Notes: a model not told the origin generated them from the letters alone. Shown: positions 20,066-30,078, numbered from the stretch's first letter. The stretch is 64,000 bases of DNA from Denitromonas iodatirespirans (GCF_018524365.1 NZ_JAEKFT010000016.1:1-64000); one strand, 5' to 3'. Program-made: numbers and translations.

Positions 20066-20623
20066 TCAATGTCCCTTCAGCGCGTAAATCCCCGGCGCGT
20101 TGCGCCAGTAGCCCTTGTAGTCCATGCCGCAGCCGAACAGAAAGCGGTCGGGGATGTCGAGCCCGGTGAAGTCCGCGCGCATGCCGGGGATGGCCTTGCG
20201 GTCATGTGCCTTGTGCACCAACACCGCGGTGTGCACCGAGGCGGCGCCTTCGGCCTTGAGGTGGTCGACGATGGCGGCCAGGGTGTGGCCCTCGTCGAGG
20301 ATGTCATCGAGTACCAGCACGGTGCGCCCGCGCAGGTCTTGCGTGGGGCGCACGCGCCAGTCGAGCAGATTGCCCTGCAGCGCATGGCCGTAGCGGGTAG
20401 CGTGCAGGTAGGCGACTTCGAGCGGGAAGCCCAGGCGCGGCAGCAGGCGGCCGGCGAGGATCAGGCCGCCGTTCATGACCACGAAGACCAGCGGGTTGGT
20501 GTTGCGCAGCGGCTCGGTGATCTCGGCGGCCATCTTGTCCAGGGCGGCTTCGACGGCGGCGTTGTCGGCGAGGCAGTCGGCCTCGTCCATGGCGCGGCGG
20601 ATTTCTTTCAGATCGACAGACAT
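20066..20623 (-). CDS. hpt: Hypoxanthine-guanine phosphoribosyltransferase
   Basis: 185 residues. It converts hypoxanthine or guanine plus PRPP to IMP or GMP in purine salvage. The type I PRTase PRPP loop is visible as VLVLDDILDEGHTLAAI, with an upstream flexible-loop region and VVMNGGLILAGRLLPRL. The C-terminal part contains IPDRFLFGCGMDYKGYWRN, matching the base-binding hood of this family (aromatic residue stacking on the purine). It lies 10 bases downstream of apt on the same strand, so the purine salvage genes form an operon with the AzgA-like permease further upstream. Confidence 0.88.
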   Translation of the reverse strand: MSVDLKEIRRAMDEADCLADNAAVEAALDKMAAEITEPLRNTNPLVFVVMNGGLILAGRLLPRLGFPLEVAYLHATRYGHALQGNLLDWRVRPTQDLRGRTVLVLDDILDEGHTLAAIVDHLKAEGAASVHTAVLVHKAHDRKAIPGMRADFTGLDIPDRFLFGCGMDYKGYWRNAPGIYALKGH

Positions 20624-20633
20624 GGGGTTTCCT

Positions 20634-21176
20634 TCAGTGGCCGGCGTAGTCGACCAGGGTGAACAGTGGGAGGCCGGCGGCGCGCAGCAGCGCGGAGCCG
20701 CCCAGTTCGGGCAGATCGACGATGGCGGCGCCTTCGACGATGGTGCCGCCGAGCCGCTCGATGAGTTTTTTGGCGGCCATCATGGTGCCGCCGGTGGCGA
20801 TCAGGTCGTCGACCAGCAGCACCCGGTCGCCGGTTTTTACGGCGTCGGTGTGCAGCTCGACGGTGGCCGAGCCGTATTCGAGTTCGTACTCTTCCGACAC
20901 GGTCTTGAAGGGCAGCTTGCCCTTCTTGCGCACCGGCACGAAGCCGACGTTCAGCTCGTGCGCGACCACCGCGCCGAGGATGAAGCCGCGCGCGTCGATG
21001 CCGGCGACCACATCGATGTCGCGCGGCATGTAGCGCACCACCAGGGTCTGCACCAGCAGCCGGAAACACACCGGATCCTGCAGCACCGGGGTGATGTCGC
21101 GAAACTGCACGCCCGGCTGCGGCCAGTCGGGCACGGTGCGGATGTGCTGGCGAAGGATGTCGGCGGCGCTTTGCAT
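20634..21176 (-). CDS. apt: Adenine phosphoribosyltransferase
   Basis: 180 residues from ATG 21176 ([19 protein letters not shown]). Adenine plus PRPP gives AMP. Characteristic APRT features: [15 protein letters not shown] near the N-terminus, [33 protein letters not shown] in the flexible loop, and the PRPP motif [17 protein letters not shown]. Length is standard for bacterial Apt. The start codon is 3 bases beyond the stop of the permease gene on the same strand, indicating co-transcription permease-apt-hpt. Confidence 0.95.
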   Translation of the reverse strand: MQSAADILRQHIRTVPDWPQPGVQFRDITPVLQDPVCFRLLVQTLVVRYMPRDIDVVAGIDARGFILGAVVAHELNVGFVPVRKKGKLPFKTVSEEYELEYGSATVELHTDAVKTGDRVLLVDDLIATGGTMMAAKKLIERLGGTIVEGAAIVDLPELGGSALLRAAGLPLFTLVDYAGH

Positions 21177-21178
21177 GA

Positions 21179-22471
21179 TCACTCCAGGAAAATGAATTTC
21201 ATCAGGAACACGGCAGCGATCACCACCACCGCCGGCGACAGGTCGCGGGTGCGCCCGGCCAGCAACTTGATCGCCACATAGCTCAGAAAGCCGAAGGCGA
21301 TGCCGTGGGCGATGGAGAAGGTGAAGGGAATCGCCACCGCGGTGACCACGGCGGGGGCGGTTTCGGTCATGTCGTCCCAGTCGATCTCGGCCAGGCCGCG
21401 GGTCATCAGGATGGCGACGTAGATCAGCGCTGGCGCGGTGGCGAAGGCCGGCACGGTGCCGGCCAGCGGCGCCAGCACCAGCGCGGCCAGAAAGCACAGC
21501 GCGACCACCACGGCGGTCAGCCCGGTGCGCCCGCCGACCGCGGTGCCGGCGGCCGATTCGATGTAGGCGGTGGTGGACGAGGTGCCCATGGCGGCGCCGG
21601 CGACGATGGCGGTCGAGTCGGCCAGCAGGGCGCGGTTCAGGCGGGGCAGCTTGCCGTTGGCGTCGAGCAGGCCGGCACGGTGGGCCACGCCGATGAGGGT
21701 GCCCGAGGCGTCGAACAGCTCGACCAGGAAGAAGGTCATGATCACCGTCAGCAGGCCGGCGTTGAGCGCACCGGCCAGGTCCATCTGCAGGAAGGTCGGC
21801 GCCAGCGAGGGCGGCGGGGCAAACACGCCGGCGAACTCGGCTTGGCCGGTGAGCACGCCGGCCACGGTCACCACCAGGATGCCGATGATGATCGCGCCGG
21901 GCACCTTGCGGTAGGCCAGGGCGGCGATCAGCACGAAACCGAGGGCAGCGAGGATCGGCCCCGGCGCATGCAGGTTGCCGAGCGTCAGCAAGGTGGCCGG
22001 ATGGCCGGTGATGATGCCCGCGTTCTTGAGCCCGATGATCGCCAGGAACAGGCCGATGCCGGCCGAAATCGACAGCTTGAGCGAATGCGGGATGGCGTTG
22101 ACGATCCACTCGCGGATGCGGAACAGGCTGATCAGGACGAACAGCACGCCGGAGATGAATACCGCCCCGAGCGCCGCCTGCCAGGTAAAGCCCATGCCTT
22201 GCACCACGGCAAAGGCGAAATAGGCATTGAGCCCCATGCCCGGCGCCAGCGCGATCGGGTAATTGGCCCACAGGCCCATGATCAGCGAGCCGAGCGCCGC
22301 GGCCAGGCAGGTGGCGACGAACACCGCGTCCTTCGGCATGCCGGCGGCCGAGAGGATGTCGGGGTTTACGAAGATGATGTAGGCCATGGTCAGGAAGGTG
22401 GTCAGACCGGCCAGGACCTCGGTGCGCACGGTGGTGCCGTGGGCCCGGAGCTGGAAGAACGAATCGAGCAT
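21179..22471 (-). CDS. NCS2 family purine permease (AzgA/PbuG-like)
   Basis: 430 residues from ATG 22471 ([19 protein letters not shown]). Twelve or more hydrophobic helices; the AzgA-type motifs [31 protein letters not shown] and [20 protein letters not shown] are clear. It imports guanine, hypoxanthine or adenine by proton symport, feeding the Apt and Hpt enzymes encoded directly downstream. Longer in-frame extensions upstream to 22711 have no family similarity and run into the divergent upp promoter. The 163-base gap to upp is a divergent promoter region. Confidence 0.9.
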   Translation of the reverse strand: MLDSFFQLRAHGTTVRTEVLAGLTTFLTMAYIIFVNPDILSAAGMPKDAVFVATCLAAALGSLIMGLWANYPIALAPGMGLNAYFAFAVVQGMGFTWQAALGAVFISGVLFVLISLFRIREWIVNAIPHSLKLSISAGIGLFLAIIGLKNAGIITGHPATLLTLGNLHAPGPILAALGFVLIAALAYRKVPGAIIIGILVVTVAGVLTGQAEFAGVFAPPPSLAPTFLQMDLAGALNAGLLTVIMTFFLVELFDASGTLIGVAHRAGLLDANGKLPRLNRALLADSTAIVAGAAMGTSSTTAYIESAAGTAVGGRTGLTAVVVALCFLAALVLAPLAGTVPAFATAPALIYVAILMTRGLAEIDWDDMTETAPAVVTAVAIPFTFSIAHGIAFGFLSYVAIKLLAGRTRDLSPAVVVIAAVFLMKFIFLE

Positions 22472-22634
22472 GGTGGATGCGGATCGCGCGGGAGAAAGAG
22501 CGGATTCTAGGGGATGGCGCCGCCCGCGCCCACCGATCCGGTCAAGGACGAGGCGCGCCGGGCGGCGGCGGAGTAAACTAGCGCGATTCGTCGCGGCGCC
22601 CGCCGCGCGCCCGTCGTCTTTGCCATCTGCCGCC

Positions 22635-23267
22635 ATGTCCATTACCGAAATCGCCCACCCGCTCGTCAAGCACAAGATCGGCCTGATGCGCGAAGCCGAC
22701 ATCAGCACCAAGAAATTCCGCGAGCTGACCGCCGAAATCGCCCGCCTGCTGGCCTACGAGGCCTGCCAGGACTTCCCGCTCGAGACGGTGACCATCCCCG
22801 GCTGGGACGGACCGGTCGAGGTGCAGCGGATCAAGGGCAAGAAGGTGACGGTGGTGCCGATCCTGCGCGCCGGGCTGGGCATGCTCGACGGTGTGCTCGA
22901 CATGATCCCCAGCGCCAAGGTGAGTGTGGCGGGCATCGCGCGCAACGAAGAGACGCTGCGCCCCGAGCCCTACTTCGAGAAGTTCGTCGGCCATCTGGCC
23001 GAGCGCATGGCGATCATCATCGACCCCATGCTGGCCACCGGCGGCTCGATGGCAGCCACCGTCGACATGCTCAAGCGCAAGGGCTGCACCCACATCAAGG
23101 CCCTGGTGCTGGTCGCCGCACCGGAGGGCATCGCGCTGATGGCCGAGCAGCACCCGGATGTGGACATCTACACCGCCAGCATCGACAGCCACCTGAACGA
23201 GGTCGGCTACATCATCCCGGGGCTGGGGGATGCGGGCGACAAGATCTTCGGGACCAAGCACGGGTAA
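22635..23267 (+). CDS. upp: Uracil phosphoribosyltransferase
   Basis: 210 residues from ATG 22635. Uracil plus PRPP gives UMP (pyrimidine salvage). Family motifs: [18 protein letters not shown] at the N-terminus, [16 protein letters not shown], the PRPP loop [19 protein letters not shown], and the uracil-binding tail [19 protein letters not shown]. Length equals that of E. coli Upp. The uracil permease gene follows 65 bases downstream, the same pairing as upp-uraA in enterobacteria. Confidence 0.97.
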   Translation: MSITEIAHPLVKHKIGLMREADISTKKFRELTAEIARLLAYEACQDFPLETVTIPGWDGPVEVQRIKGKKVTVVPILRAGLGMLDGVLDMIPSAKVSVAGIARNEETLRPEPYFEKFVGHLAERMAIIIDPMLATGGSMAATVDMLKRKGCTHIKALVLVAAPEGIALMAEQHPDVDIYTASIDSHLNEVGYIIPGLGDAGDKIFGTKHG

Positions 23268-23331
23268 GCCCGGGGCGCTGTCCTGCATTCAAGAACACAT
23301 CCGGGGCTCGACCCCGTCCAGGAGAACCTGC

Positions 23332-24576
23332 ATGCGTGAGCTTCCCATCCAGGGCGCCGAGCCCCAGTGGCGCCAGGCCATCGCCGGCGCGCAGATTCTG
23401 TTCGTGGCATTCGGCGCGCTGGTGCTGGTGCCGCTGCTCACCGGCCTCAACCCCAGTCTGGCGCTGCTCGGTGCGGGGGTGGGCACGCTGCTCTTCCAGG
23501 CGATGACCGGACGGCAGGTGCCGATCTTCCTGGGCTCCAGCTTCGCTTTCATTGCGCCGATCATCTACGCCACGCAGGCCTGGGGCGTGTCGGCCACCAT
23601 GGGTGCGCTGGCCTGTGTGAGCCTCGTCTATTTCGTGTTTGCCGCACTGGTGCGCAAACATGGCGCCGAGATCGTGCATCGCTTCATGCCGCCGGTGGTG
23701 ATCGGGCCGATCATCATGATCATCGGGTTGTCGCTGGCGGCGGTGGCGGTGAACATGGCGATGGGCAAGACCGGCGACGGCGCGGCCGTGCTGGTGCCCT
23801 ACGGCACGGCGATGGTGGTGGCGGCCGCGTCCTTGCTGACGACGATTGCGGTGTCGGTGTTCGCGCGCGGTTTCCTGCGTCTGGTGCCGATTCTTGCCGG
23901 GGTGTTGGTCGGCTATGTGCTCAGCGTGATGCTGGGGCTGGTGGATCTGAGCAAGATCGCGGCGGCGCCGTGGTTTGCCGTGCCCACCTTCGTGGCGCCG
24001 AGCTTCGAGTGGAAGGCGGTGCTGTTCATGTTGCCGGTGGCGCTGGCGCCGGCGATCGAGCATGTGGGCGACGTGGTGGCCATCGGCGGTATCACCGGCC
24101 AGGACTACACCGAGAAGCCGGGCCTGCATCGCACCCTGGCGGGCGACGGGCTGGCGGTGCTGTTCGCCGGCCTGATCGGCGGGCCGCCGGTGACCACCTA
24201 TTCGGAGGTGACCGGCGCGGTGACCCTCACGCGCAATTTCAACCCGGTGGTGATGACCTGGGCGGCGGTGTTTGCCATCGCCATGGCCTTTTTCGGCAAG
24301 TTTGGCGCCATCCTGCAGTCGGTGCCCGTGCCGGTGATGGGCGGCATCATGATGCTGCTGTTCGGCTCGGTGGCCAGCATCGGCCTGAAGACGCTGATCA
24401 CCGCGCGCGTGAGCATGGACGAGCCGCGCAACTTGGTGATCGTGTCCACGGTGCTGGTGTGTGGTATCGGCGGGCTGGCGGTCAACCTCGACGGCTTCAG
24501 CCTGCAGGGCGTGAGCCTGTGCGCGGTGGCGGCGATCGGCCTGCATCTGCTGCTGCCGTCGCGTCGTCCGGCTTGA
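23332..24576 (+). CDS. uraA: Uracil-xanthine/uracil permease (NCS2, UraA-like)
   Basis: 414 residues from ATG 23332 with AGGAGA upstream. About 14 hydrophobic helices. NCS2 family motifs: [55 protein letters not shown] (the Glu in APAIEHVGD is the substrate-binding glutamate of this family), and [20 protein letters not shown]. It imports uracil by proton symport and feeds Upp. Uracil is the most likely substrate given the upp neighbour, though xanthine transport by this family is known. Confidence 0.9.
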   Translation: MRELPIQGAEPQWRQAIAGAQILFVAFGALVLVPLLTGLNPSLALLGAGVGTLLFQAMTGRQVPIFLGSSFAFIAPIIYATQAWGVSATMGALACVSLVYFVFAALVRKHGAEIVHRFMPPVVIGPIIMIIGLSLAAVAVNMAMGKTGDGAAVLVPYGTAMVVAAASLLTTIAVSVFARGFLRLVPILAGVLVGYVLSVMLGLVDLSKIAAAPWFAVPTFVAPSFEWKAVLFMLPVALAPAIEHVGDVVAIGGITGQDYTEKPGLHRTLAGDGLAVLFAGLIGGPPVTTYSEVTGAVTLTRNFNPVVMTWAAVFAIAMAFFGKFGAILQSVPVPVMGGIMMLLFGSVASIGLKTLITARVSMDEPRNLVIVSTVLVCGIGGLAVNLDGFSLQGVSLCAVAAIGLHLLLPSRRPA

Positions 24577-24689
24577 AGGAACGGGGCGGCACGGATACTG
24601 TCACTGATATGCCCTGTCGCGGCCTGGCGCACGCGACCCTCGACCGCCGCTGGCGGCGAGACAATAACAATGCCCTAGGAGAACCCTGA

Positions 24690-25349
24690 ATGACCGTTCG
24701 TTTTGTCGAAGCCTGCAAACTGCCGAACCGTTTCGGCGTGTTTACGCTGCATGGTTTCGAAGACACCGCCACCGGCATCGAGCATCTGGCGCTGACCCAT
24801 GGCGACGTCACCGACGGCACGCCGGTGCTGGCGCGGATCCACTCCGAATGCCTGACCGGCGACGGCCTGTTCAGCGAACGCTGCGACTGCGGTTACCAGC
24901 TGGAGGCGGCGATGCGCCAGATCGTGGCCGAGGGGCGGGGGGTGATCCTCTACCTGCGCCAGGAAGGGCGCGGCATCGGTCTGCTCAACAAGATCCGCGC
25001 CTACAAGCTGCAGGACGAAGGCGCCGACACGGTGGAGGCCAACGAGCAGCTCGGCTTTCCGGCCGACATGCGCGATTTCGGCATCTGCCAGCCGATGCTG
25101 GCGCATCTGGGGGTGCGCGCGCTGCGCCTGATGACCAACAACCCGCGCAAGCTCGAGAGCATGCGCAGCCATGGGCTGCTGGTGGTGGAGCGGGTGCCGC
25201 TGCAAGTCGGCCGCAACCCCTACAACACGGCCTATCTGGACACCAAGGCGAGCAAGCTCGGCCATCTGATGAAGCCGGCCGTGGCCTATCGGGCACCCAA
25301 TCGCAAACCGGCGGGCGGGGCTGCTGCGGCGGAGCGCGAAACGGCCTGA
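24690..25349 (+). CDS. ribA: GTP cyclohydrolase II (riboflavin synthesis)
   Basis: 219 residues, AGGAG 7 bases before the ATG. It opens GTP to 2,5-diamino-6-ribosylamino-pyrimidinone phosphate with formate and pyrophosphate release, the first step of riboflavin synthesis. Zinc ligands are seen in [20 protein letters not shown] (three Cys), the catalytic/phosphate loop in [20 protein letters not shown] and the guanine region [12 protein letters not shown]. It is a standalone RibA, not fused to RibB. The C-terminal ~20 residues ([16 protein letters not shown]) are a low-complexity tail beyond the usual end. Confidence 0.94.
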   Translation: MTVRFVEACKLPNRFGVFTLHGFEDTATGIEHLALTHGDVTDGTPVLARIHSECLTGDGLFSERCDCGYQLEAAMRQIVAEGRGVILYLRQEGRGIGLLNKIRAYKLQDEGADTVEANEQLGFPADMRDFGICQPMLAHLGVRALRLMTNNPRKLESMRSHGLLVVERVPLQVGRNPYNTAYLDTKASKLGHLMKPAVAYRAPNRKPAGGAAAAERETA

Positions 25350-25407
25350 GGGGGGGCGACGAGCACGCGCCGGTTGGGGCGGCGCGTGCGGTCTTGAAAT
25401 GCGCCGC

Positions 25408-26649
25408 TTACGGCAAGGCGATGGTGTTGTCCTTGCTGAACTGGTAGTCCTTGAACACGTGCTCGGCGGTCAGGATCTGGTAGCGACCGTCGTCGCCCTG
25501 GCGCGTGGTGTCTTTCAGGCGATAGGTGTAGTGCCCGCAGGTCCAGCAGTCGAAGTTGCGCATGTGGGTGCATAGACAGGTCTTGTCCATCACCTTGATG
25601 CGCTTGGCGTCGGGGTGCAGGGCCACTTCGCGGTTGTAGGCGTCGATGTACTGGCAGTTGCCCTTGGCGTCGAGCAGGTAGCCGTAGGCCTCGCAGTTGG
25701 GGCGGATGCCGTCGCCGATCGCCGGGCTGCTCTTGAGCATGCGCATCGGATAGCCGGTGGGCGAGATCTGGTTCACCTCGATGTCATCTTCGTCGGAGGT
25801 GAAGTAGTGCTGCTGCACATCCTCGGGCAGGCCACACTCGTGCGTGACGGTGAAGCGCGTAGCCACCTGCACGGCGGCTGCGCCGGCTTCGAGGAAGTTG
25901 ACCGCGTCGGTGCCTGTGAAGATGCCGCCGGCCGGGATTAGCGGAATGTCGAGCTGCTCGGTCTTCAGCCAGGCCTGGATTTCGGCGGTGATGGTGGCCA
26001 GGTCGTATTCGGCCCAGTCCATGCCGAAGCCGAGGTGGCCGCCGGCCAGCGGGCCTTCGACCACCACGTAGTCGGGCAGGCGGCCGGTGCGCGCGCTCTT
26101 TTTCAGGAACAGCTGCAGCGCGCGCAGCGAGGAGACGATGATGCCGAGCTTCACGTCGCGAAAGCGCGGGTGATCCTCGATCAGCGCGAAGGAGCCCAGG
26201 TGCAGGCCGGCCGCCAGGGTGATGCCGTCGATGCCGGCGTCCATGGCCGCGCGCAGGCGAACGCGCAAGGTTTCCTTGGGCGCGTTCATGGTCAGCTTCT
26301 CCATGCAGTTGATGAAGATCAGCCCCGGGCCACGCTTGGCTTCCATGGTGGAGGCCACGTGACGGGTGGTCGCCTCGGCGAGCAGACCCATGTTGAACTG
26401 CACGACGGATTTGTCGGAGTTCGCCACGTTGAATTTGTACTGACGGAGCTTGTCCTTGACGTACTTGGTCTTGAAGCGCCGGTCCGAGACGGTCGGCACC
26501 ATGGCGTCGGAGATATGCCCCACGCCACCGAGTCGGGCCGCTTCCAGCGACAGTTCGGCGGTGGAGATGTCCACCCCCATGCCGCCCACCATAATGGGCA
26601 CGAGCTCGTGCTGGCCCAGTCGCAGGCGGAAATCATCTACACATTTCAT
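25408..26649 (-). CDS. Nitronate monooxygenase/2-nitropropane dioxygenase-like flavoprotein with C-terminal Cys motif
   Basis: 413 residues from ATG 26649; an in-frame ATG at 26667 is an alternative. A TIM-barrel FMN-dependent oxidoreductase of the NMO/enoyl-ACP reductase II superfamily: PIMVGGMGVDISTAELSLEA, GLHLGSFALIEDH, VVEGPLAGGHLGFGMD and the phosphate-binding IPAGGIFTGTDAVNFLEAGA. Beyond the barrel is an extension of roughly 80 residues ending with a cysteine cluster CLC-x7-CWTC (positions about 370-382) that could bind zinc or an iron-sulfur centre; ordinary nitronate monooxygenases lack it. Substrate unknown. No obvious operon partner. Confidence 0.72.
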   Translation of the reverse strand: MKCVDDFRLRLGQHELVPIMVGGMGVDISTAELSLEAARLGGVGHISDAMVPTVSDRRFKTKYVKDKLRQYKFNVANSDKSVVQFNMGLLAEATTRHVASTMEAKRGPGLIFINCMEKLTMNAPKETLRVRLRAAMDAGIDGITLAAGLHLGSFALIEDHPRFRDVKLGIIVSSLRALQLFLKKSARTGRLPDYVVVEGPLAGGHLGFGMDWAEYDLATITAEIQAWLKTEQLDIPLIPAGGIFTGTDAVNFLEAGAAAVQVATRFTVTHECGLPEDVQQHYFTSDEDDIEVNQISPTGYPMRMLKSSPAIGDGIRPNCEAYGYLLDAKGNCQYIDAYNREVALHPDAKRIKVMDKTCLCTHMRNFDCWTCGHYTYRLKDTTRQGDDGRYQILTAEHVFKDYQFSKDNTIALP

Positions 26650-26774
26650 TCGGTCAGTGCCCCCCATGGCTGAGGCGCCATTATCGCGCACTCGCCTGTT
26701 TTACGCAGGTTTTTGCCAGAGGGGGGCGCAACAGCGGGCGGGAAATGACGCTGTCACCAGGCGAGACCAATGCG

Positions 26775-27302
26775 TCAGGCGAGCGCGGCGCTGGCCGGCG
26801 TCAGGGCCATGCGGGTGGACAAGGCGTTCAGCGCGATCAGGTGCAGCATCTGGCTGACGGTGGTGCAGCACTCGGGAATCACGCTGATCTGGTAGCGCTC
26901 GGCGGTGCGCGACAGCGCCGTGTGGGTGACGCAGTTCTGGGTCATCATCCCGCACAGCAGCAGGGCGGTGACGCCCAGGTCCTGCAGCGTGCTCTCCAGC
27001 GTGGTCTGGTGAAAGGCGTCGGCGAAGGACTTGACCACCACCGGCGCGTCCGGTGCCGCGGCGCGGATGCGCGGATGGATGTCCACGCCCGGCGTGTCGG
27101 CGTTGAAAAAGGGGGAGATGCCCTTGCTGGCGTCGGCGACATGCTGCACCAGGACCACCGGCATGCCCAGCGCCTGGGCACGGTGGATGGCGGCCTCGAC
27201 ATTGGCGAGGGTCTCGTCGGCGTTCCACAGCGGGAAGCCGCCGTCGGCGAAGTAGTCGTTCTGCAGGTCGATGACGACCAGCGCGGTGTTCGATGGGTTC
27301 AT
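26775..27302 (-). CDS. Isochorismatase-family cysteine hydrolase
   Basis: 175 residues from ATG 27302. The catalytic triad of the family is visible: Asp in ALVVIDLQNDYF, Lys in PVVVKSFADAF and the nucleophilic Cys in LLLCGMMTQNCVTHTA. Related enzymes include nicotinamidase, ureidoacrylate hydrolase and isochorismatase; the sequence has no residues that fix the substrate. It is divergently transcribed (118-base gap) from a GlxA-type AraC regulator, an arrangement in which such regulators usually control the hydrolase. Confidence 0.85.
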   Translation of the reverse strand: MNPSNTALVVIDLQNDYFADGGFPLWNADETLANVEAAIHRAQALGMPVVLVQHVADASKGISPFFNADTPGVDIHPRIRAAAPDAPVVVKSFADAFHQTTLESTLQDLGVTALLLCGMMTQNCVTHTALSRTAERYQISVIPECCTTVSQMLHLIALNALSTRMALTPASAALA

Positions 27303-27419
27303 GAGATGGCTCCGGGTTGCGGGGGGTGAGGGCATTTTCGGCCGGCCGCCCGGCGGGTGGCAGTGGCCCGAATGACAACAATCGATAGAATCGGGCCAAT
27401 GCCACACCAGGAGCGCCCC

Positions 27420-28367
27420 ATGTCTCGCCCGGTCATCGCCGTGGTCGCCTTCGACCGCATCAGCCCGTTCCATATCTCGGTGCCCTGCGTGGTCTTCGGC
27501 GAGCCCCACCCCGGGGTGCCGGACGTCGAGCTGCGGGTATGTGCCGCCGAGCCCGGGCCGCTGACGACCACCGCGGGTTTCGATCTCGTGGTCCATCACG
27601 ACCTGTCCGCGCTGGCCGAGGCCGACACGGTGATCGTGCCCAGCTGGCGCGATCCCGCCGAGCGCGCGCCGGCGGCTCTGTGCGAGGCGCTGGTGGCCGC
27701 GCAGGCGCGTGGTGCGCAGATCGTGGGGCTGTGTCTGGGCGCCTATGTATTGGCCGACGCGGGCCTGCTCGACGGCTGCCGGGCGACCACCCACTGGGGG
27801 TTCACCGCCGATTTCGCCCGCCGCTTCCCGGCGGTCGAGGTCGATCCCGACGTGCTCTATGTCGAGTCCGGTCGGGTCATGACCTCGGCCGGCACCGCCG
27901 CCGGCATCGACTGCTGCCTGCATCTGATCCGCGCGCGCCACGGCGCCGAAGCGGCCAACCGGATTGCACGGCGGCTGGTCGTCGCGCCGCATCGCCAGGG
28001 GGGGCAGGCCCAGTTCATCGAGCAACCGGTGCCGGCCACCGCGCGCGACGATCGTCTGGGCGAAGTGATCGCGTGGATGCGCGCCCGGCTGGATCAGTCG
28101 CACAGTCTCGACCACCTCGCCGCGCGGGCACTGATGGGGCGGCGCACCTTCACCCGGCGTTTTCGCCTGCACACCGGGCAGACCGTCGGCGACTGGCTGG
28201 CCAGCGAACGCCTGGCACGCGCCCAGCAACTGCTCGAAGGATCCGAGCAGAGCGTCGAGCGTATCGCCGAGCTGGCCGGTTTCGGCACCGCGGCGACCCT
28301 GCGCCAGCGCTTCCAGGCCGCCTTCGGCATCTCGCCGAGCGTGTGGCGCAAGGCCTTCAAGGGCTGA
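27420..28367 (+). CDS. GlxA-family transcriptional regulator (DJ-1/PfpI plus AraC HTH)
   Basis: 315 residues from ATG 27420 with AGGAG 6 bases upstream. The N-terminal half is a class I glutamine amidotransferase/DJ-1-like domain (nucleophile-elbow region GAQIVGLCLGAYVLADAG, then GVDP-less TSAGTAAGIDCCLHLI), and the C-terminal ~100 residues an AraC-type double helix-turn-helix (HLAARALMGRRTFTRRFRL, RIAELAGFGTAATLRQRF). Such proteins sense small metabolites and activate catabolic or export genes; the divergent isochorismatase-like gene is the probable target. Its stop codon abuts a nested inverted-repeat element. Confidence 0.88.
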   Translation: MSRPVIAVVAFDRISPFHISVPCVVFGEPHPGVPDVELRVCAAEPGPLTTTAGFDLVVHHDLSALAEADTVIVPSWRDPAERAPAALCEALVAAQARGAQIVGLCLGAYVLADAGLLDGCRATTHWGFTADFARRFPAVEVDPDVLYVESGRVMTSAGTAAGIDCCLHLIRARHGAEAANRIARRLVVAPHRQGGQAQFIEQPVPATARDDRLGEVIAWMRARLDQSHSLDHLAARALMGRRTFTRRFRLHTGQTVGDWLASERLARAQQLLEGSEQSVERIAELAGFGTAATLRQRFQAAFGISPSVWRKAFKG

Positions 28368-28527
28368 GCGCCTGAGCGTCTTTTGTTCATGCCCGCTCGT
28401 TCCCCCAAAGACGACCCGCTCGTCGTTGCAAAGGCTCGCCATCGCCCGAGCTAGGGCTGTGCTTCGCGCCTGGATCAGGCCGTCTTTGGGGCGCGGCTCG
28501 GCCACGCCCGAAAACCGCTCAGGCGCT
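28367..28527. repeat. Compact element with two nested perfect inverted repeats
   Basis: The ends are a 12-bp perfect inverted repeat, AGCGCCTGAGCG (28367-28378) and CGCTCAGGCGCT (28516-28527). Inside is a second 11-bp perfect pair, CCCCAAAGACG (28403-28413) and CGTCTTTGGGG (28481-28491), and a short third pair GGCTCG/CGAGC near 28434-28451. The whole ~160-base stretch could fold into one long stem or be a small mobile/structured element. It fills most of the 28368-28626 gap; no gene is supported there. Confidence 0.6.
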
Positions 28528-28626
28528 GACGCCGTGCGCGCCGCCGGCTGCCCGTATGGTGTATTCGCCGGCGACGGTTCACAATGCGTGGTGCCAACAC
28601 GCCTTGGCGATTCCCCTGACGCGGAG

Positions 28627-30078
28627 ATGCCTGCCTTGCCCTCGGAGCCCATGTATCGCGCCGTGTCGCTGACGCGCGCCCTGCGCCATGGCACCCGCCG
28701 CGAGCTGGCGTGGATGGCCCTCGGGTGGTCGGGCCTGCTGCTGGCCAGCGTGGGGCTCGGGCTGGTGGCGGTGATCTTCGAGTGGTCCGGCCTGCCGCTG
28801 CGCTTCGGTGGCGTCGAGGTCTACATCACGATCTATCCGCCGCTGCTCATCTGTCTGCTGCTGGCGCTGGCCTTCGGCTGGTGGTGGGGCGCCATCCCGG
28901 CCTACCTGGCCACCTTCACGCTGGCGCTGTATGCCGGCATGCCGCTGCCCTGGGCCGTGCTGTTCGCCTGTGCCGATCCGCTCTACTTCGCGGTCATGGC
29001 CATCGGCTATCGCGCCATTCCGGCCGCGCGCGACCTGCGCGATCCCGGCGCGGTGATGTTCTTCGTCCAGCTCAGCTTCGTGGCCAGTATCTTCAGCTCC
29101 AGCGGAGCGCTGATCTGGTGGTACACCAACGGCATCGACCGTACCGAGCTGCTGCCGATCTGGCAGGGCTGGTGGCTGGGCGCCTTCTTGCAGAGCGTGG
29201 TGCTGGTGGGGCCGCTCATGGCCTTGCTGTGGCCGCGCCTGTCGCGCTGGCTGGCCGCCCGCCCCGAGCTGCTGGCGCCGGCGGCGCGCGACGGGCGTCG
29301 CTCGGTGTTGTATCTGCTCGGAGCAGTGACGGCGGGCGTGCTGGCCTATGGCTTTCTGACCCTCGACCTGGCCGGCGCTCAGCTCGCGCAGGCTGCCCAG
29401 GGCGCAAACGAGGCGGTCAGCCAGGCGGCGACGGTGATGCGGCAGACGAGCTGGGTGTTCTTCTGGGTGTTCGCCCTGATCATCCTGTTCATCGCCTTTT
29501 TCGGCTACCGCCTGTTCTCCCATTGGCAGCAGGCCAACGACCGCCTGCTGGCGGAGTTGCACGGGGCCAACCGGGCGCTCGACGCGCTGGCCCATACCGA
29601 TGCGCTGAGCGGCCTGCTCAATCGCCGCGCCATCGATGTGCGCATGGAGAACGAGTGGCATCGCGCGGCACGCACCGGTGCCGGCGGGGCGCTGGTGATG
29701 CTCGATATCGACCACTTCAAACGTATCAACGACGCCTTCGGCCATCCGGCCGGCGATGCGGTGATCCGGCGTGTCGCCGAAGCGATTCGTGGGGTCATGC
29801 GTGGCATGGACGTGGCCGGCCGCTACGGCGGCGAGGAATTCGTTGTGCTGCTGCCGCAGACCGACGCCCAGGGCGCCTGGCAGTTCGCCGAGCGCCTGCG
29901 CGCGCAGATCGAGCCGTGGCCGCTATCGGTCGGCGATGGCCAGATCCGCTTTACCGTCAGCCTGGGGGTGGCGGCCTTCGCCCCCGACGATCGCGGCCAC
30001 GAGGCCTGGCTGGCGCGCGCCGACCGGGCGCTCTACCGGGCCAAGCAGGAAGGGCGCAACCGCACGGTCATGGCGTAG
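28627..30078 (+). CDS. Membrane diguanylate cyclase with MASE1-like sensor and GGDEF domain
   Basis: 483 residues if starting at ATG 28627 (ATG 28651 is also possible; neither has a strong ribosome site). Eight or so hydrophobic helices in the first ~300 residues form a MASE1-like membrane sensor (PPLLICLLLALAFGWWWGAI...). The C-terminal GGDEF domain runs ~315-480 with LDIDHFKRINDAFGHPAGD and the active-site signature RYGGEEFVVLLP, so it should be catalytically competent to make c-di-GMP from two GTP. An upstream RxxD inhibition site is not evident. A further in-frame upstream extension to 28426 runs through the inverted-repeat element and is not credible. Confidence 0.88.
   Translation: MPALPSEPMYRAVSLTRALRHGTRRELAWMALGWSGLLLASVGLGLVAVIFEWSGLPLRFGGVEVYITIYPPLLICLLLALAFGWWWGAIPAYLATFTLALYAGMPLPWAVLFACADPLYFAVMAIGYRAIPAARDLRDPGAVMFFVQLSFVASIFSSSGALIWWYTNGIDRTELLPIWQGWWLGAFLQSVVLVGPLMALLWPRLSRWLAARPELLAPAARDGRRSVLYLLGAVTAGVLAYGFLTLDLAGAQLAQAAQGANEAVSQAATVMRQTSWVFFWVFALIILFIAFFGYRLFSHWQQANDRLLAELHGANRALDALAHTDALSGLLNRRAIDVRMENEWHRAARTGAGGALVMLDIDHFKRINDAFGHPAGDAVIRRVAEAIRGVMRGMDVAGRYGGEEFVVLLPQTDAQGAWQFAERLRAQIEPWPLSVGDGQIRFTVSLGVAAFAPDDRGHEAWLARADRALYRAKQEGRNRTVMA

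Noticed and set aside
20634-22271. 545-residue minus-strand frame fusing apt with upstream sequence
   Set aside because: Upstream of the apt ATG (21176) the frame runs antisense-like through the permease gene and has no protein-family features; the true permease is in another frame.
28367-28527. Simple rho-independent terminator
   Set aside because: The nested repeats are 150 bp apart at the outer pair and lack a T-run; a simple terminator does not explain both pairs, so it was kept as a separate element.
26775-28694. 639-residue frame extending the isochorismatase-like gene upstream
   Set aside because: The extension runs antisense through the GlxA-type regulator gene; the hydrolase has a good ATG at 27302 with the complete family N-terminus.
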